Counted from the stretch's first letter, positions 23,720 through 31,442 are shown. The stretch is 37,872 nt of DNA from Methylotenera_A sp044222005 (GCA_044222005.1 JBGANY010000016.1:1-37872), one strand, 5' to 3'. Notes: a model not told the origin generated them from the letters alone. A program made the numbers and translations.

Positions 23720-25813
23720 ATGAAAAAAACCAAGACTGTTAATCATTATGGCTCCCTGTTCATCGCTTGTGTGATGACATTGTCTGGTTGTGCCACGCCC
23801 ACTGGCCCTGACATTTTCGCTGAATCAAGGAACTCCATTTCTTCGATCAATGCAAGCGTAGGTGATTTCGCTCCGGGTGGGGTATCTTCCATTGGTGCAG
23901 ATCCTGGGAAGGAAGCAACAAAGGGAGCAATTGTGGGTGCTGCTCCCGGAGCAGTCGGAATGGCTGCAATAGCCCCAATGTGCAGCAACCCCTACACTGC
24001 TGGTGTATGTGCAGTTTTTCTGCCTATCTTCGGCATGATGACGGTTGCCGGAGGGGGAGCAGGCGCTACTCATGGAGAGTCCTCTGGAAGCATGAAGGCT
24101 CAAGCACAACGTGCCCTAACTCAAGCTATATCAGAAGATGCGGCACAACGTTCACTTCTTCTAAGAGTCGTTGAATATGGCACAAGCACCACAAATCTGA
24201 CTTTTGACACCCCTAATGGTAGGTCAGATAAGCCTTCTTCAGACGCTTACCTGGATGTTGCAATAATTAAAGCAGATGGAATTGATATGCAAGGGGGGTT
24301 CTGGGGAATAGTTTCCACACACTACGCAGTATCCTTAGAGGCGCGGGCGAGGCTTAAACGCAGATCTGATGGTGTAATTATGGCAGATCAGACCTACCGC
24401 TATGTTTCTATACCACGTACCCCGCATGAATGGTCAAGTGATAAGGGACGGCGGCTAATCTCTGAGATAGATAACGGTTACCGCCAACTGGCAGAATGGA
24501 TCATTGATGATTACTTTCTCTCCATTCAGGAAGCCAAAGCTCCAAAGGAATCTACTGGGACTAAGGGAAGTGCGGTTTTTGGAGAAGCTGCCAGTTCAAA
24601 ACCTGTAGAATCTCCTCATCCAGTCATGCCTATTCCAATGGAGCCGGCAGTCAATTTTTGTAAGCCCATTGTGATAAGTGGAATTCCTTTCCCTCCAATC
24701 CAACTTATCGATTTGATGGCGGCGGTTGGACAAGCAGCCATCAAAAAGCCTTGTGACAAGTCTACTCCCTATATAACTATCGCTTCGCTCACACCCACGG
24801 CCGTCAACTCCTTAAGGCCAACTTTGCGCTGGAATTTTGATATAGATGCTTTGCGAAATAGAATCGATAGTATTCAGACAGAAACTTCCAAGCCTTTATC
24901 CTTCAGCACAAAACCGCAACGACCAGCTAATAGCTTGTCCAACGTACGGTATGAGGTGCGTGTATTTCTGGCTGAAGAGGTTCCTTCCTTCCATGCTGGC
25001 AAGAAAAAAGAGCTTCGGGCAATTTTACCTATTTATGAGAAAAGCGGATTAGTTGATTCGGTCCATGTATTAGAGAAGGATATTGCTCCCTGCTCTCAAT
25101 ATTTCTGGACAACAAGGGCAATATTTGAATTAAATGGCGCAACTCATTCTACAGAGTGGGCTGGGAATTATTGGAGTGTATTCGAAGGAAATTTCGAACC
25201 GACAAAACTACGAAAAGCATTATCTAACGAGCGCCTTATGCTAATGCGGGGCAAGCCCCTCGACTATGCTTTCCCATTTTCAACACCCTGTGATGGAAAG
25301 CCTATGGAGAAGAGTTTAAAAGATATTAGAAATAACAATGAGGTAACTGAGGCCACACAAGCTCAAGAAATGAAAAAGCCGGCTTCTTCTCTTTCAACAT
25401 CGCCATCAAATTCTGAAACCAGTCCTACTATTAGGCTATCTTCCCCAGAAGCAGCTTCCCCAACTTCCCTAGTAGGGGCTTTCATAGGCAAAGAAATTAA
25501 AACGAGTGGTTTAGCAGGTTTAGTAAAGGGTATTGAAATAAAACTTTCCTTTACCAACAGAATGGAGAAAGACATCGCAAAAATTAAAGGAAAAGTCAAA
25601 CTAATTGACGATACCGGTAAAGAAATCGGGTTAGTCTCATTTCACTCAGAGAGCAGGATACCGAGTGATGGTAATATTGATATCACCCAAACCATTTATC
25701 CAATAATTTTCCCTGGATATTCCAAATTAAAAGGGTTGGAACAGGAAAAAATTAAAGCGGAGTTCATATTTGAATCAATAGAGTTTGCTGACGGCAGCAA
25801 GTCGACTAATTAA
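23720..25813 (+). CDS. Large lipoprotein of unknown function
   Basis: The 697-residue protein has a basic N-terminus, a hydrophobic core and the lipobox Leu-Ser-Gly-Cys with Cys24 as the lipidation site. Residues about 60-115 are Gly/Ala-rich with glycine-zipper spacing (GAIVGAAPGAVGMAAIAPM, later GGGAGATHG), which may insert into a membrane. Residues about 120-265 form a mixed alpha/beta domain (AQRALTQAISEDAAQRSLLLRV and DVAIIKADGIDMQGGFWGIV). A middle beta-rich domain follows (about 350-500), then a Ser/Thr/Pro linker (about 545-580), and a final beta domain (about 590-697). I do not recognise the family. It is the sole gene of island module 2, and its codon use looks different from the housekeeping genes. 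The ribosome binding site is weak. Confidence 0.75.
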   Translation: MKKTKTVNHYGSLFIACVMTLSGCATPTGPDIFAESRNSISSINASVGDFAPGGVSSIGADPGKEATKGAIVGAAPGAVGMAAIAPMCSNPYTAGVCAVFLPIFGMMTVAGGGAGATHGESSGSMKAQAQRALTQAISEDAAQRSLLLRVVEYGTSTTNLTFDTPNGRSDKPSSDAYLDVAIIKADGIDMQGGFWGIVSTHYAVSLEARARLKRRSDGVIMADQTYRYVSIPRTPHEWSSDKGRRLISEIDNGYRQLAEWIIDDYFLSIQEAKAPKESTGTKGSAVFGEAASSKPVESPHPVMPIPMEPAVNFCKPIVISGIPFPPIQLIDLMAAVGQAAIKKPCDKSTPYITIASLTPTAVNSLRPTLRWNFDIDALRNRIDSIQTETSKPLSFSTKPQRPANSLSNVRYEVRVFLAEEVPSFHAGKKKELRAILPIYEKSGLVDSVHVLEKDIAPCSQYFWTTRAIFELNGATHSTEWAGNYWSVFEGNFEPTKLRKALSNERLMLMRGKPLDYAFPFSTPCDGKPMEKSLKDIRNNNEVTEATQAQEMKKPASSLSTSPSNSETSPTIRLSSPEAASPTSLVGAFIGKEIKTSGLAGLVKGIEIKLSFTNRMEKDIAKIKGKVKLIDDTGKEIGLVSFHSESRIPSDGNIDITQTIYPIIFPGYSKLKGLEQEKIKAEFIFESIEFADGSKSTN

Positions 25814-25859
25814 ACGTTCGCTGGATTTCTTAAACTTTCAGCGGAGCTATAGTAGATAA

Positions 25860-25936
25860 TGGGGTGGCTGATGGGGCTCGAACCCACGACAACTGGAATC
25901 ACAATCCAGGGCTCTACCAGCTGAGCTACAGCCACC
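25860..25936 (-). tRNA. tRNA-His (GTG anticodon)
   Basis: The minus strand gives a complete cloverleaf with the extra G at -1 typical of tRNA-His (GGTGGCTGTAGCTCAG), D arm, anticodon loop with GTG, T loop TTCGAGC and an encoded CCA end. It is nearly identical to the E. coli gene in layout. Its 3' end is the apparent integration target of the two modules to its left. Confidence 0.97.
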
Positions 25937-25954
25937 ATAGAAACCAAAAGTGCT

Positions 25955-26031
25955 TGGCCTGCCCGACAGGAATCGAACCTGTAACCCCCAGCTTAGAAGG
26001 CTGGTGCTCTATCCGGTTGAGCTACGGGCAG
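25955..26031 (-). tRNA. tRNA-Arg (TCT anticodon)
   Basis: A full cloverleaf on the minus strand: acceptor CTGCCCG pairs with CGGGCAG, discriminator G and encoded CCA; anticodon loop CTTCTAA gives TCT; T arm with GTTCGATTC. Eighteen bases separate it from tRNA-His, and both are probably processed from one transcript. Confidence 0.96.
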
Positions 26032-26072
26032 ATTGAGTTACATGCTACGACTAAAGGCAAGACCAAAAAAAC

Positions 26073-26149
26073 TGGTCGGCGTGGAGAGATTCGAACTCCC
26101 GACATCCTGCTCCCAAAGCAGGCGCGCTACCAGGCTACGCTACACGCCG
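26073..26149 (-). tRNA. tRNA-Pro (TGG anticodon)
   Basis: A full cloverleaf on the minus strand: acceptor CGGCGTG pairs with CACGCCG, discriminator A and encoded CCA; anticodon loop TTTGGGA gives TGG. It is the first gene of the Pro-Arg-His tRNA cluster. Confidence 0.97.
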
Positions 26150-26196
26150 AAGAGGCAGAAATATAGCGCAAACAAGGCGTTTGGTCAATTCCAATA

Positions 26197-26205
26197 TGTT
26201 AAAAT
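26197..26205 (+). promoter_or_regulatory. Possible extended -10 promoter of folD
   Basis: TG-T-TAAAAT with TAAAAT at 26200-26205, about 38 bases before the folD start. No good -35 box at the right distance, so tentative. Confidence 0.3.
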
Positions 26206-26242
26206 GCCACATTATTTTTAATAATTAATTGAATTAAGCCGC

Positions 26243-27103
26243 ATGACAGCACAAATTATCAATGGCAAGGCCATTGCAGAAGACTTACTGCGTAATATCA
26301 AAGCTAAAATTGAAGCCCGTATTAATGCTGGTAAACGCGCACCTTGCCTTGCCGTGATTTTGGTAGGCGCAGATCCGGCATCTGCCATTTATGTACGCAA
26401 CAAGCGCCTGGCGTGCGATAAAGTGGGCATTCGCTCGATTGCGCACGACTTGCCAGCCAGCACTAGCGAGGCGGAGCTGCTCGCTTTAATCGATAGCCTG
26501 AATAGCGATCCGACAGTGGATGGCATTCTGGTGCAATCGCCTTTACCACCCCAGATCAAAGACGAACATATCATTGAGCGCATCAGCGTCGATAAAGATG
26601 TGGATGGATTTCATCCCTACAATATCGGCCGCCTGGCCGTCCGCCAGCCTACATTGCGCTCCTGCACCCCATTTGGTGTGATAAAGATGCTTAAGGCTGC
26701 GAACATTGAGTTGATGGGCTTAGACGCTGTGATTGTCGGCGTATCCAACCACGTTGGCCGCCCGATGGCCCTAGAGCTGTTATTGGCAGGTTGTACCATT
26801 ACCAGCTGCCATCGCCATACCAAAGACTTGGCTGACAAAGTCAGACATGCCGATTTAATCGTGGCGGCGGCAGGCAAACCAGGCCTGATTCAGGGCGACT
26901 GGATTAAAGCTGGGGCGATTGTGGTCGATATTGGTATTAATCGTCTTGCGGATGGCAGCATTTGCGGTGACGTCGATTTTAATGCGGCAAAAGCGCGCGC
27001 CGGCTACATCACCCCGGTACCTGGCGGCGTTGGGCCGATGACCGTTGCGACGCTGATGGAAAATACCTTGTTGGCACTTGAATTAAACGAGAAAAATAAG
27101 TAA
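26243..27103 (+). CDS. folD: Bifunctional methylenetetrahydrofolate dehydrogenase / methenyltetrahydrofolate cyclohydrolase
   Basis: The 286-residue protein interconverts 5,10-methylene-THF, 5,10-methenyl-THF and 10-formyl-THF with NADP. Motifs in order: Tyr50-Val-x-x-Lys54 with the catalytic lysine, GILVQSPLP, the D-K-D-V-D-G-F-H-P-x-N-x-G signature, CTPFGVIKML, a Rossmann segment with VSNHVGRPMA (the usual G-R-S-x-x-V-G-x-P region in slightly altered form), and the C-terminal PVPGGVGPMTVATL. The length is normal. It stands alone between the tRNA cluster, which is divergent, and dksA. In a methylotroph it would also serve formaldehyde/formate one-carbon flow, but in any bacterium it is housekeeping. 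Confidence 0.97.
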   Translation: MTAQIINGKAIAEDLLRNIKAKIEARINAGKRAPCLAVILVGADPASAIYVRNKRLACDKVGIRSIAHDLPASTSEAELLALIDSLNSDPTVDGILVQSPLPPQIKDEHIIERISVDKDVDGFHPYNIGRLAVRQPTLRSCTPFGVIKMLKAANIELMGLDAVIVGVSNHVGRPMALELLLAGCTITSCHRHTKDLADKVRHADLIVAAAGKPGLIQGDWIKAGAIVVDIGINRLADGSICGDVDFNAAKARAGYITPVPGGVGPMTVATLMENTLLALELNEKNK

Positions 27104-27113
27104 AAATTAGATT

Positions 27114-27142
27114 TTGCATAACTTTTGTAATAGGTGTACACT
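27114..27142 (+). promoter_or_regulatory. Sigma-70 promoter of dksA with G+C-rich discriminator
   Basis: TTGCAT (27114-27119), 17 bases, TACACT (27137-27142) preceded by TG. The stretch directly after the -10 box is CGCGCGG, a G+C-rich discriminator as found in promoters inhibited by ppGpp and DksA. Transcription would start near 27149, about 55 bases before the dksA ATG. Confidence 0.6.
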
Positions 27143-27203
27143 CGCGCGGTTAAAAATTAATAACCTTTTAATTTACTTTTTTAAGTAGCTGGCTGGAAAC
27201 AAC

Positions 27204-27626
27204 ATGGCAGAAACCCTCAACAAAACATTTACGCCTTATCAGGCAAAACCTGATGAGGAATACATGAACAAAAATCAACTCAAGCATTTTCGCACCATTC
27301 TCAATGACTGGAAATCTGAGTTAAGCCACGATATTGACCGCACGGTGCACACCATGCAGGACGAGGTGACCATGTTTGCCGACCCCAATGACCGCGCCAG
27401 CCAGGAATCTGACATGGCGCTGGAGCTGCGTAACCGCGACCGCGAACGCAAACTCATTAAGAAAATCGATGATACGCTGCGCAGTATTGATGAAAATGAA
27501 TATGGCTATTGCGAAGGATGCGGTGTGGAAATTGGCTTAAAACGCCTGGAAGCACGCCCAACAGCAACATTGTGCATTGATTGTAAAACACTGGACGAGA
27601 TGCGAGAAAAGCAAGTAGCCAAATAA
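27204..27626 (+). CDS. dksA: RNA polymerase-binding transcription factor DksA
   Basis: The 140-residue protein has a predicted coiled coil (about 25-100) whose tip carries Asp60-x-x-Asp63-x-Ala65, the acidic tip residues that reach into the RNA polymerase secondary channel. A four-cysteine zinc finger follows (Cys103, Cys106, Cys124, Cys127). Length and motifs are full DksA rather than a short TraR-type protein. DksA works with ppGpp to repress rRNA promoters and activate amino-acid promoters. The promoter upstream has a G+C-rich discriminator, which suggests feedback control. This is the copy with the intact 5' end; the copy at 28121-28538 is an assembly duplicate. Confidence 0.96.
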   Translation: MAETLNKTFTPYQAKPDEEYMNKNQLKHFRTILNDWKSELSHDIDRTVHTMQDEVTMFADPNDRASQESDMALELRNRDRERKLIKKIDDTLRSIDENEYGYCEGCGVEIGLKRLEARPTATLCIDCKTLDEMREKQVAK

Positions 27627-27640
27627 TTGGCTACTTGCTT
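27609..27640 (+). other. Strong stem-loop spanning the dksA stop codon
   Basis: AAGCAAGTAGCC and GGCTACTTGCTT form a perfect 12-base stem with an eight-base loop that contains the TAA stop (27624-27626). Only a weak T run follows, so it is more likely an mRNA 3'-end stabiliser than a terminator. It recurs at 28521-28552 in the duplicate. Confidence 0.55.
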
Positions 27641-27708
27641 TCAGTGAAGACTAATGCACGAAGTGCGTTACGTCGGAACTAAAAATAAGCTGTCATCAGC
27701 CAAAAGCA

Positions 27709-27737
27709 ATAAGCGACCCATTGAGGTCGCTTTTTTA
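27709..27737 (+). terminator. Rho-independent terminator downstream of dksA
   Basis: Stem AAGCGACC / GGTCGCTT with a six-base loop and a T run. It recurs at 28621-28649 in the duplicate copy. Confidence 0.8.
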
Positions 27738-27858
27738 TTATGCGCGCATTCATTGTGCGAGCTTTGCACTTCGTGCAAATGCCTGCTAAAAGCGAATTCA
27801 AAACAACTGCCTTGCGAGGCAATATCCATGCGCCTTCCAGAGCCATCGTTTATACAAT

Positions 27859-27889
27859 AAAAAAGCGCCTAAATTTAGGCGCTTTTTTA
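27859..27889. terminator. Symmetric terminator between dksA and pnp (first copy)
   Basis: AAAAAAGCGCCTA - AATT - TAGGCGCTTTTTT is almost a perfect palindrome with A and T runs on both sides, so it can end transcription from either direction. It lies 15 bases beyond the pnp stop. Confidence 0.85.
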
Positions 27890-27903
27890 GATACTACCGA
27901 ATC

Positions 27904-28119
27904 TTACTCGTCAGCTTCAGCTTCGGCTTTCGCTTCTTTCGCCGGCGCATCAATCAGCGCTTTTATGCTTAAACGCACCTTGCCTTTGTCATCAATTTCA
28001 ACCACTTTGACTTTAACCACGTCGCCTTCTTTCAGGTAATCGCTCACCGCATTGACGCGTTGATGCGCGATTTGCGAGATGTGCACCAAGCCATCTTTGC
28101 CTGGCAACAGTGAAACTAC
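27904..28119 (-). pseudogene. pnp: Truncated duplicate of the pnp 3' end (assembly artefact)
   Basis: This encodes only the S1 domain end of PNPase, identical to the last 72 codons of the full gene at 28816-30945, and it runs into the N at 28120. It has no start of its own. It is read as the overlapping end of a contig rather than a second gene. Confidence 0.85.
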
Positions 28120-28120
28120 N
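28120..28120. other. Single N marking a scaffold or contig join
   Basis: This is the only ambiguous base in the window. The sequence jumps here from inside pnp to codon 3 of dksA. It corresponds to the C at 29032 or to the T at 27208, depending on side. Confidence 0.95.
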
Positions 28121-28538
28121 AGAAACCCTCAACAAAACATTTACGCCTTATCAGGCAAAACCTGATGAGGAATACATGAACAAAAATCAACTCAAGCATT
28201 TTCGCACCATTCTCAATGACTGGAAATCTGAGTTAAGCCACGATATTGACCGCACGGTGCACACCATGCAGGACGAGGTGACCATGTTTGCCGACCCCAA
28301 TGACCGCGCCAGCCAGGAATCTGACATGGCGCTGGAGCTGCGTAACCGCGACCGCGAACGCAAACTCATTAAGAAAATCGATGATACGCTGCGCAGTATT
28401 GATGAAAATGAATATGGCTATTGCGAAGGATGCGGTGTGGAAATTGGCTTAAAACGCCTGGAAGCACGCCCAACAGCAACATTGTGCATTGATTGTAAAA
28501 CACTGGACGAGATGCGAGAAAAGCAAGTAGCCAAATAA
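28121..28538 (+). CDS. dksA: dksA duplicate, start missing at the assembly join
   Basis: This is the same sequence as 27209-27626, lacking only the first five bases of the gene (ATGGC), which the N replaces. An apparent in-frame GTG at 28110 belongs to the reverse strand of pnp and is not a real start. The encoded protein from residue 3 on is identical to the upstream copy. One dksA locus is expected in the true genome. Confidence 0.85.
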
Positions 28539-28620
28539 TTGGCTACTTGCTTTCAGTGAAGACTAATGCACGAAGTGCGTTACGTCGGAACTAAAAATAA
28601 GCTGTCATCAGCCAAAAGCA

Positions 28621-28649
28621 ATAAGCGACCCATTGAGGTCGCTTTTTTA
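28621..28649 (+). terminator. dksA terminator, duplicate copy
   Basis: The same AAGCGACC / GGTCGCTT hairpin and T run as at 27709-27737. Confidence 0.75.
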
Positions 28650-28770
28650 TTATGCGCGCATTCATTGTGCGAGCTTTGCACTTCGTGCAAATGCCTGCTA
28701 AAAGCGAATTCAAAACAACTGCCTTGCGAGGCAATATCCATGCGCCTTCCAGAGCCATCGTTTATACAAT

Positions 28771-28801
28771 AAAAAAGCGCCTAAATTTAGGCGCTTTTTT
28801 A
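28771..28801. terminator. Symmetric dksA/pnp terminator, copy adjoining intact pnp
   Basis: The same A- and T-flanked palindrome as at 27859-27889, placed 15 bases beyond the stop of the full-length pnp gene. It closes the minus-strand rimP-pnp operon. Confidence 0.85.
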
Positions 28802-28815
28802 GATACTACCGAATC

Positions 28816-30945
28816 TTACTCGTCAGCTTCAGCTTCGGCTTTCGCTTCTTTCGCCGGCGCATCAATCAGCGCTTTTATGCTTAAACGCACCTTGCCTTTG
28901 TCATCAATTTCAACCACTTTGACTTTAACCACGTCGCCTTCTTTCAGGTAATCGCTCACCGCATTGACGCGTTGATGCGCGATTTGCGAGATGTGCACCA
29001 AGCCATCTTTGCCTGGCAACAGTGAAACTACCGCGCCAAAATCGAGCAATTTCACCACTGGTCCTTCGTAAATCTGGCCCACTTCCACCTCAGCCGTAAT
29101 TTCCGCGATGCGGCGTTGTGCCTCGGCGCCCGCTTCTGCGCTGGTGCATGCGATTTTCACGGTACCGTCATCGTCAATATCAATGGTTGTATCCGTTTCT
29201 TCCGTCAAGGCACGAATCACTGCGCCGCCTTTACCAATCACATCGCGGATTTTATCCGGGTTGATCTTCATGGTAATGATGCGAGGCGCAAATGCTGACA
29301 TCTCAGTATTGGCGCCGCTCATGGCCTGTTTCATAATGCCAAGAATGTGCGCACGGCCTTCTTTAGCCTGTGCCAGCGCTACCTGCATAATCTGCGCGGT
29401 GATGCCGGTGATTTTGATGTCCATTTGCAGTGCGGTGATACCGTCTTCCGTACCCGCGACCTTAAAATCCATGTCGCCGAGGTGATCTTCATCGCCCAGA
29501 ATATCGGTCAGCACCGCAACGCGGTTGCCTTCCTTAATCAAGCCCATGGCGATACCTGCCACATGGTTTTTCAACGGCACACCTGCGTCCATCATGGCGA
29601 GCGAGCCGCCGCAAACAGAAGCCATTGAGCTGGAACCGTTTGATTCGGTAATTTCAGACACGATACGCACGGTGTAGCCAAATTCTTCAGGTGTAGGCAA
29701 AGCCGCGACCAATGCGCGCTTGGCCAAGCGGCCATGACCGATTTCACGGCGCTTTGGTGTACCAACGCGGCCCGTTTCGCCTGTTGCAAACGGCGGCATG
29801 TTGTAGTGCAGCATGAAGCGGTCTGAATACTCGCCTTGCAATGCATCGATAATCTGCTCATCACGGCCTGTGCCCAGCGTTGCCACCACCAGGGCTTGCG
29901 TTTCGCCGCGCGTGAACAATGCAGAGCCGTGTGTACGAGGCAACACGCCTGTGCGTACGGTGATCGGGCGCACAGTGCGTGTATCACGGCCATCAATGCG
30001 TGGCTCGCCATTCAAAATTTGGCTACGTACGGTTTTTGCTTCCAAGTTGAAGAATTCATTTTTGATTTTGTTGGCTTCTTCAGTTGAAGTGTTTTCGTTG
30101 ATTAATTCAGCCATCACTCGATTTTTGATTTCTTCTAGCTTAGCCGAACGTGCACCTTTAGCCTTGATTTGGAAGGCGGCATTCACATCCGCTGCAGCCA
30201 ATTTAGCAATCTTCTCAATCAATGCAGTATCTGGTTCAGGCGCAACCCAATCCCAGGCATCTTTGCCTGCTTCTGCGGCCAGTTCGTTGATCATTTTAAT
30301 CACGGCCTGCATTTGCTCATGGCCGTACACCACTGCGCCCAGCATCACCTCTTCTGATAACTCTTTCGCTTCCGATTCCACCATCATGACGGCAGTTTCT
30401 GTTGCAGCCACCACTAAATCCAATTGTGTTTCTTCCAGCTGCGCCTTGGTTGGATTCAGTACATATTCATCGTTGATATAACCCACGCGTGCCGCGCCCA
30501 GCGGGCCAAAGAACGGAATGCCCGATAAAGACATGGCGGCAGATGCGCCGATAATCGCCGGAATATCCGCATCAATTTCCGGGTCGGACGACATTACCGT
30601 CGCCACGATTTGCACTTCGTTGTAAAACGCTTCAGGGAATAATGGACGCAATGGACGGTCTATCAGGCGTGATGTCAGCGTTTCCTTTTCTGAAGGACGA
30701 CCTTCGCGCTTGAAAAAACCGCCCGGGATTTTACCGGCAGCATAGGTTTTTTCCATGTAATCAACAGTCAACGGAAAGAAATCCTGGCCTTCTTTAACTT
30801 CTGTTTTGCTCGTTACCGCAACCAAAACGACGGTATCGCCATAGCTCACCATTACTGCGCCGTCCGCTTGACGGGCTATTTCACCTGTTTCAATGGTAAG
30901 CTCATGCGCACCGTATTGAATACTTTTTTTCACTTTATTAAACAT
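28816..30945 (-). CDS. pnp: Polynucleotide phosphorylase
   Basis: The 709-residue exoribonuclease degrades RNA 3' to 5' with phosphate and is part of the degradosome. It has two RNase PH-like domains (about 10-145 and 320-545; the second carries the catalytic-site segment DILGDEDHLGDMDFKVAG), an all-helical linker between them, a KH domain with VIGKGG (about 555-615) and an S1 domain (about 622-690: GQIYEGPVVKLLDFGAVV). The short acidic tail rich in Ala and Glu is typical of the group. It follows rpsO, with a hairpin terminator between them, as in many proteobacteria, and is probably fed by read-through. Convergent with dksA. Confidence 0.97.
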   Translation of the reverse strand: MFNKVKKSIQYGAHELTIETGEIARQADGAVMVSYGDTVVLVAVTSKTEVKEGQDFFPLTVDYMEKTYAAGKIPGGFFKREGRPSEKETLTSRLIDRPLRPLFPEAFYNEVQIVATVMSSDPEIDADIPAIIGASAAMSLSGIPFFGPLGAARVGYINDEYVLNPTKAQLEETQLDLVVAATETAVMMVESEAKELSEEVMLGAVVYGHEQMQAVIKMINELAAEAGKDAWDWVAPEPDTALIEKIAKLAAADVNAAFQIKAKGARSAKLEEIKNRVMAELINENTSTEEANKIKNEFFNLEAKTVRSQILNGEPRIDGRDTRTVRPITVRTGVLPRTHGSALFTRGETQALVVATLGTGRDEQIIDALQGEYSDRFMLHYNMPPFATGETGRVGTPKRREIGHGRLAKRALVAALPTPEEFGYTVRIVSEITESNGSSSMASVCGGSLAMMDAGVPLKNHVAGIAMGLIKEGNRVAVLTDILGDEDHLGDMDFKVAGTEDGITALQMDIKITGITAQIMQVALAQAKEGRAHILGIMKQAMSGANTEMSAFAPRIITMKINPDKIRDVIGKGGAVIRALTEETDTTIDIDDDGTVKIACTSAEAGAEAQRRIAEITAEVEVGQIYEGPVVKLLDFGAVVSLLPGKDGLVHISQIAHQRVNAVSDYLKEGDVVKVKVVEIDDKGKVRLSIKALIDAPAKEAKAEAEADE

Positions 30946-31043
30946 TTATTTTCCTTTATCTATCAATCGGTTGCCATTCACTACCCAATAACAACCTGCA
31001 TTTAATACATCAAATTTACATCTAAAATTGCTACCTTAAAAAC

Positions 31044-31084
31044 ACAAAAGCCGATGCATATTCATGATGCAATCGGCTTTTTAC
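31044..31084 (-). terminator. rpsO-pnp intergenic hairpin (terminator/attenuator)
   Basis: AAAAGCCGATTGCA-type stem (AAAGCCGAT ... ATCGGCTTT) with a loop that can pair further (GCAT/ATGC) and A/T runs on both sides. Placed between rpsO and pnp, it probably reduces read-through into pnp and may be a processing site. Confidence 0.75.
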
Positions 31085-31172
31085 TGCAGTTATAAAAGCG
31101 AGCCAGATATTAAAAAAAACCGAATTTTGAAATCCAGGCACTTTTATTACAATTACTTACGCAGGCCACCTG

Positions 31173-31442
31173 TTATTTACGTAGACTTAAGCGCTCAATC
31201 AATGTTTGATAACGGCTGGTATCTTTGCTTTTTAAGTAATCCAGCAAACGGCGGCGCTGACTCACCAATGCCAATAAACCACGGCGTGAGTGATTGTCTT
31301 TTTTGTTCGATTTAAAATGCTCGGTCAAATAAGTAATGCGGCTGGTCAACAGCGCTACTTGTACTTCCGGGCTGGCGGTATCGTTAGGTGCGCGCTGATA
31401 TTCTGCGATAATTTTTGCGGTGTCTTGTGCTGTAATTGCCAT
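31173..31442 (-). CDS. rpsO: 30S ribosomal protein S15
   Basis: From the ATG at 31442 the protein has 89 residues, the standard length of S15; AAAGGA lies about seven bases upstream and settles this start over an in-frame one at 31466. The family core is complete: SPEVQVALLTSRITYLTEHFK, then HSRRGLLALVSQRRRLLDYL, and the end RYQTLIERLSLRK. S15 binds 16S rRNA early in 30S assembly and, in E. coli, represses its own mRNA. It has its own probable promoter at 31515-31543 and precedes pnp. Confidence 0.97.
   Translation of the reverse strand: MAITAQDTAKIIAEYQRAPNDTASPEVQVALLTSRITYLTEHFKSNKKDNHSRRGLLALVSQRRRLLDYLKSKDTSRYQTLIERLSLRK

Larger units (their letters stand above)
23437..25859. mobile_element. 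Island module 2 at tRNA-His (large lipoprotein gene), no integrase left
   Basis: The module lies directly 3' of the intact tRNA-His and ends at the inner tRNA-His scar, which is the geometry left by site-specific integration at a tRNA 3' end. It holds only the 697-residue lipoprotein gene. No mobility gene is visible, so the integrase was either lost or acted in trans. Confidence 0.5.
27209..28119. repeat. First copy of 911-base exact duplication (probable assembly artefact)
   Basis: Bases 27209-28119 recur at 28121-29031 at a constant offset of 912. I found no difference in the stretches I compared, and encoded proteins in both strands are identical. The copies are separated by one N. Each contains dksA (the second without its start), the spacer with terminators, and the 3' end of pnp; a scaffolding join of overlapping contig ends explains this better than a real duplication. 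Confidence 0.9.
28121..29031. repeat. Second copy of the 911-base exact duplication
   Basis: This is the copy that continues into intact pnp on the right. See the first copy at 27209-28119 for the comparison and the artefact explanation. Confidence 0.9.

Noticed and set aside
25864..26221. Two overlapping plus-strand ORFs over the tRNA cluster
   Set aside because: They are translations of the reverse strand of tRNA-His, tRNA-Arg and tRNA-Pro.
27654..28039. Two small plus-strand ORFs between dksA and pnp
   Set aside because: They run through the terminators and into antisense pnp; no ribosome binding site or family resemblance.
27204..28538. Two tandem dksA genes as a real paralogous pair
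   Set aside because: The copies are identical, the second lacks its start, and a single N separates them; a contig overlap is simpler.
28110..28538. A 142-residue ORF with an unknown third-to-fourth residue that starts inside pnp
   Set aside because: Its first codons are antisense pnp joined to dksA through the N; it is created by the assembly join.
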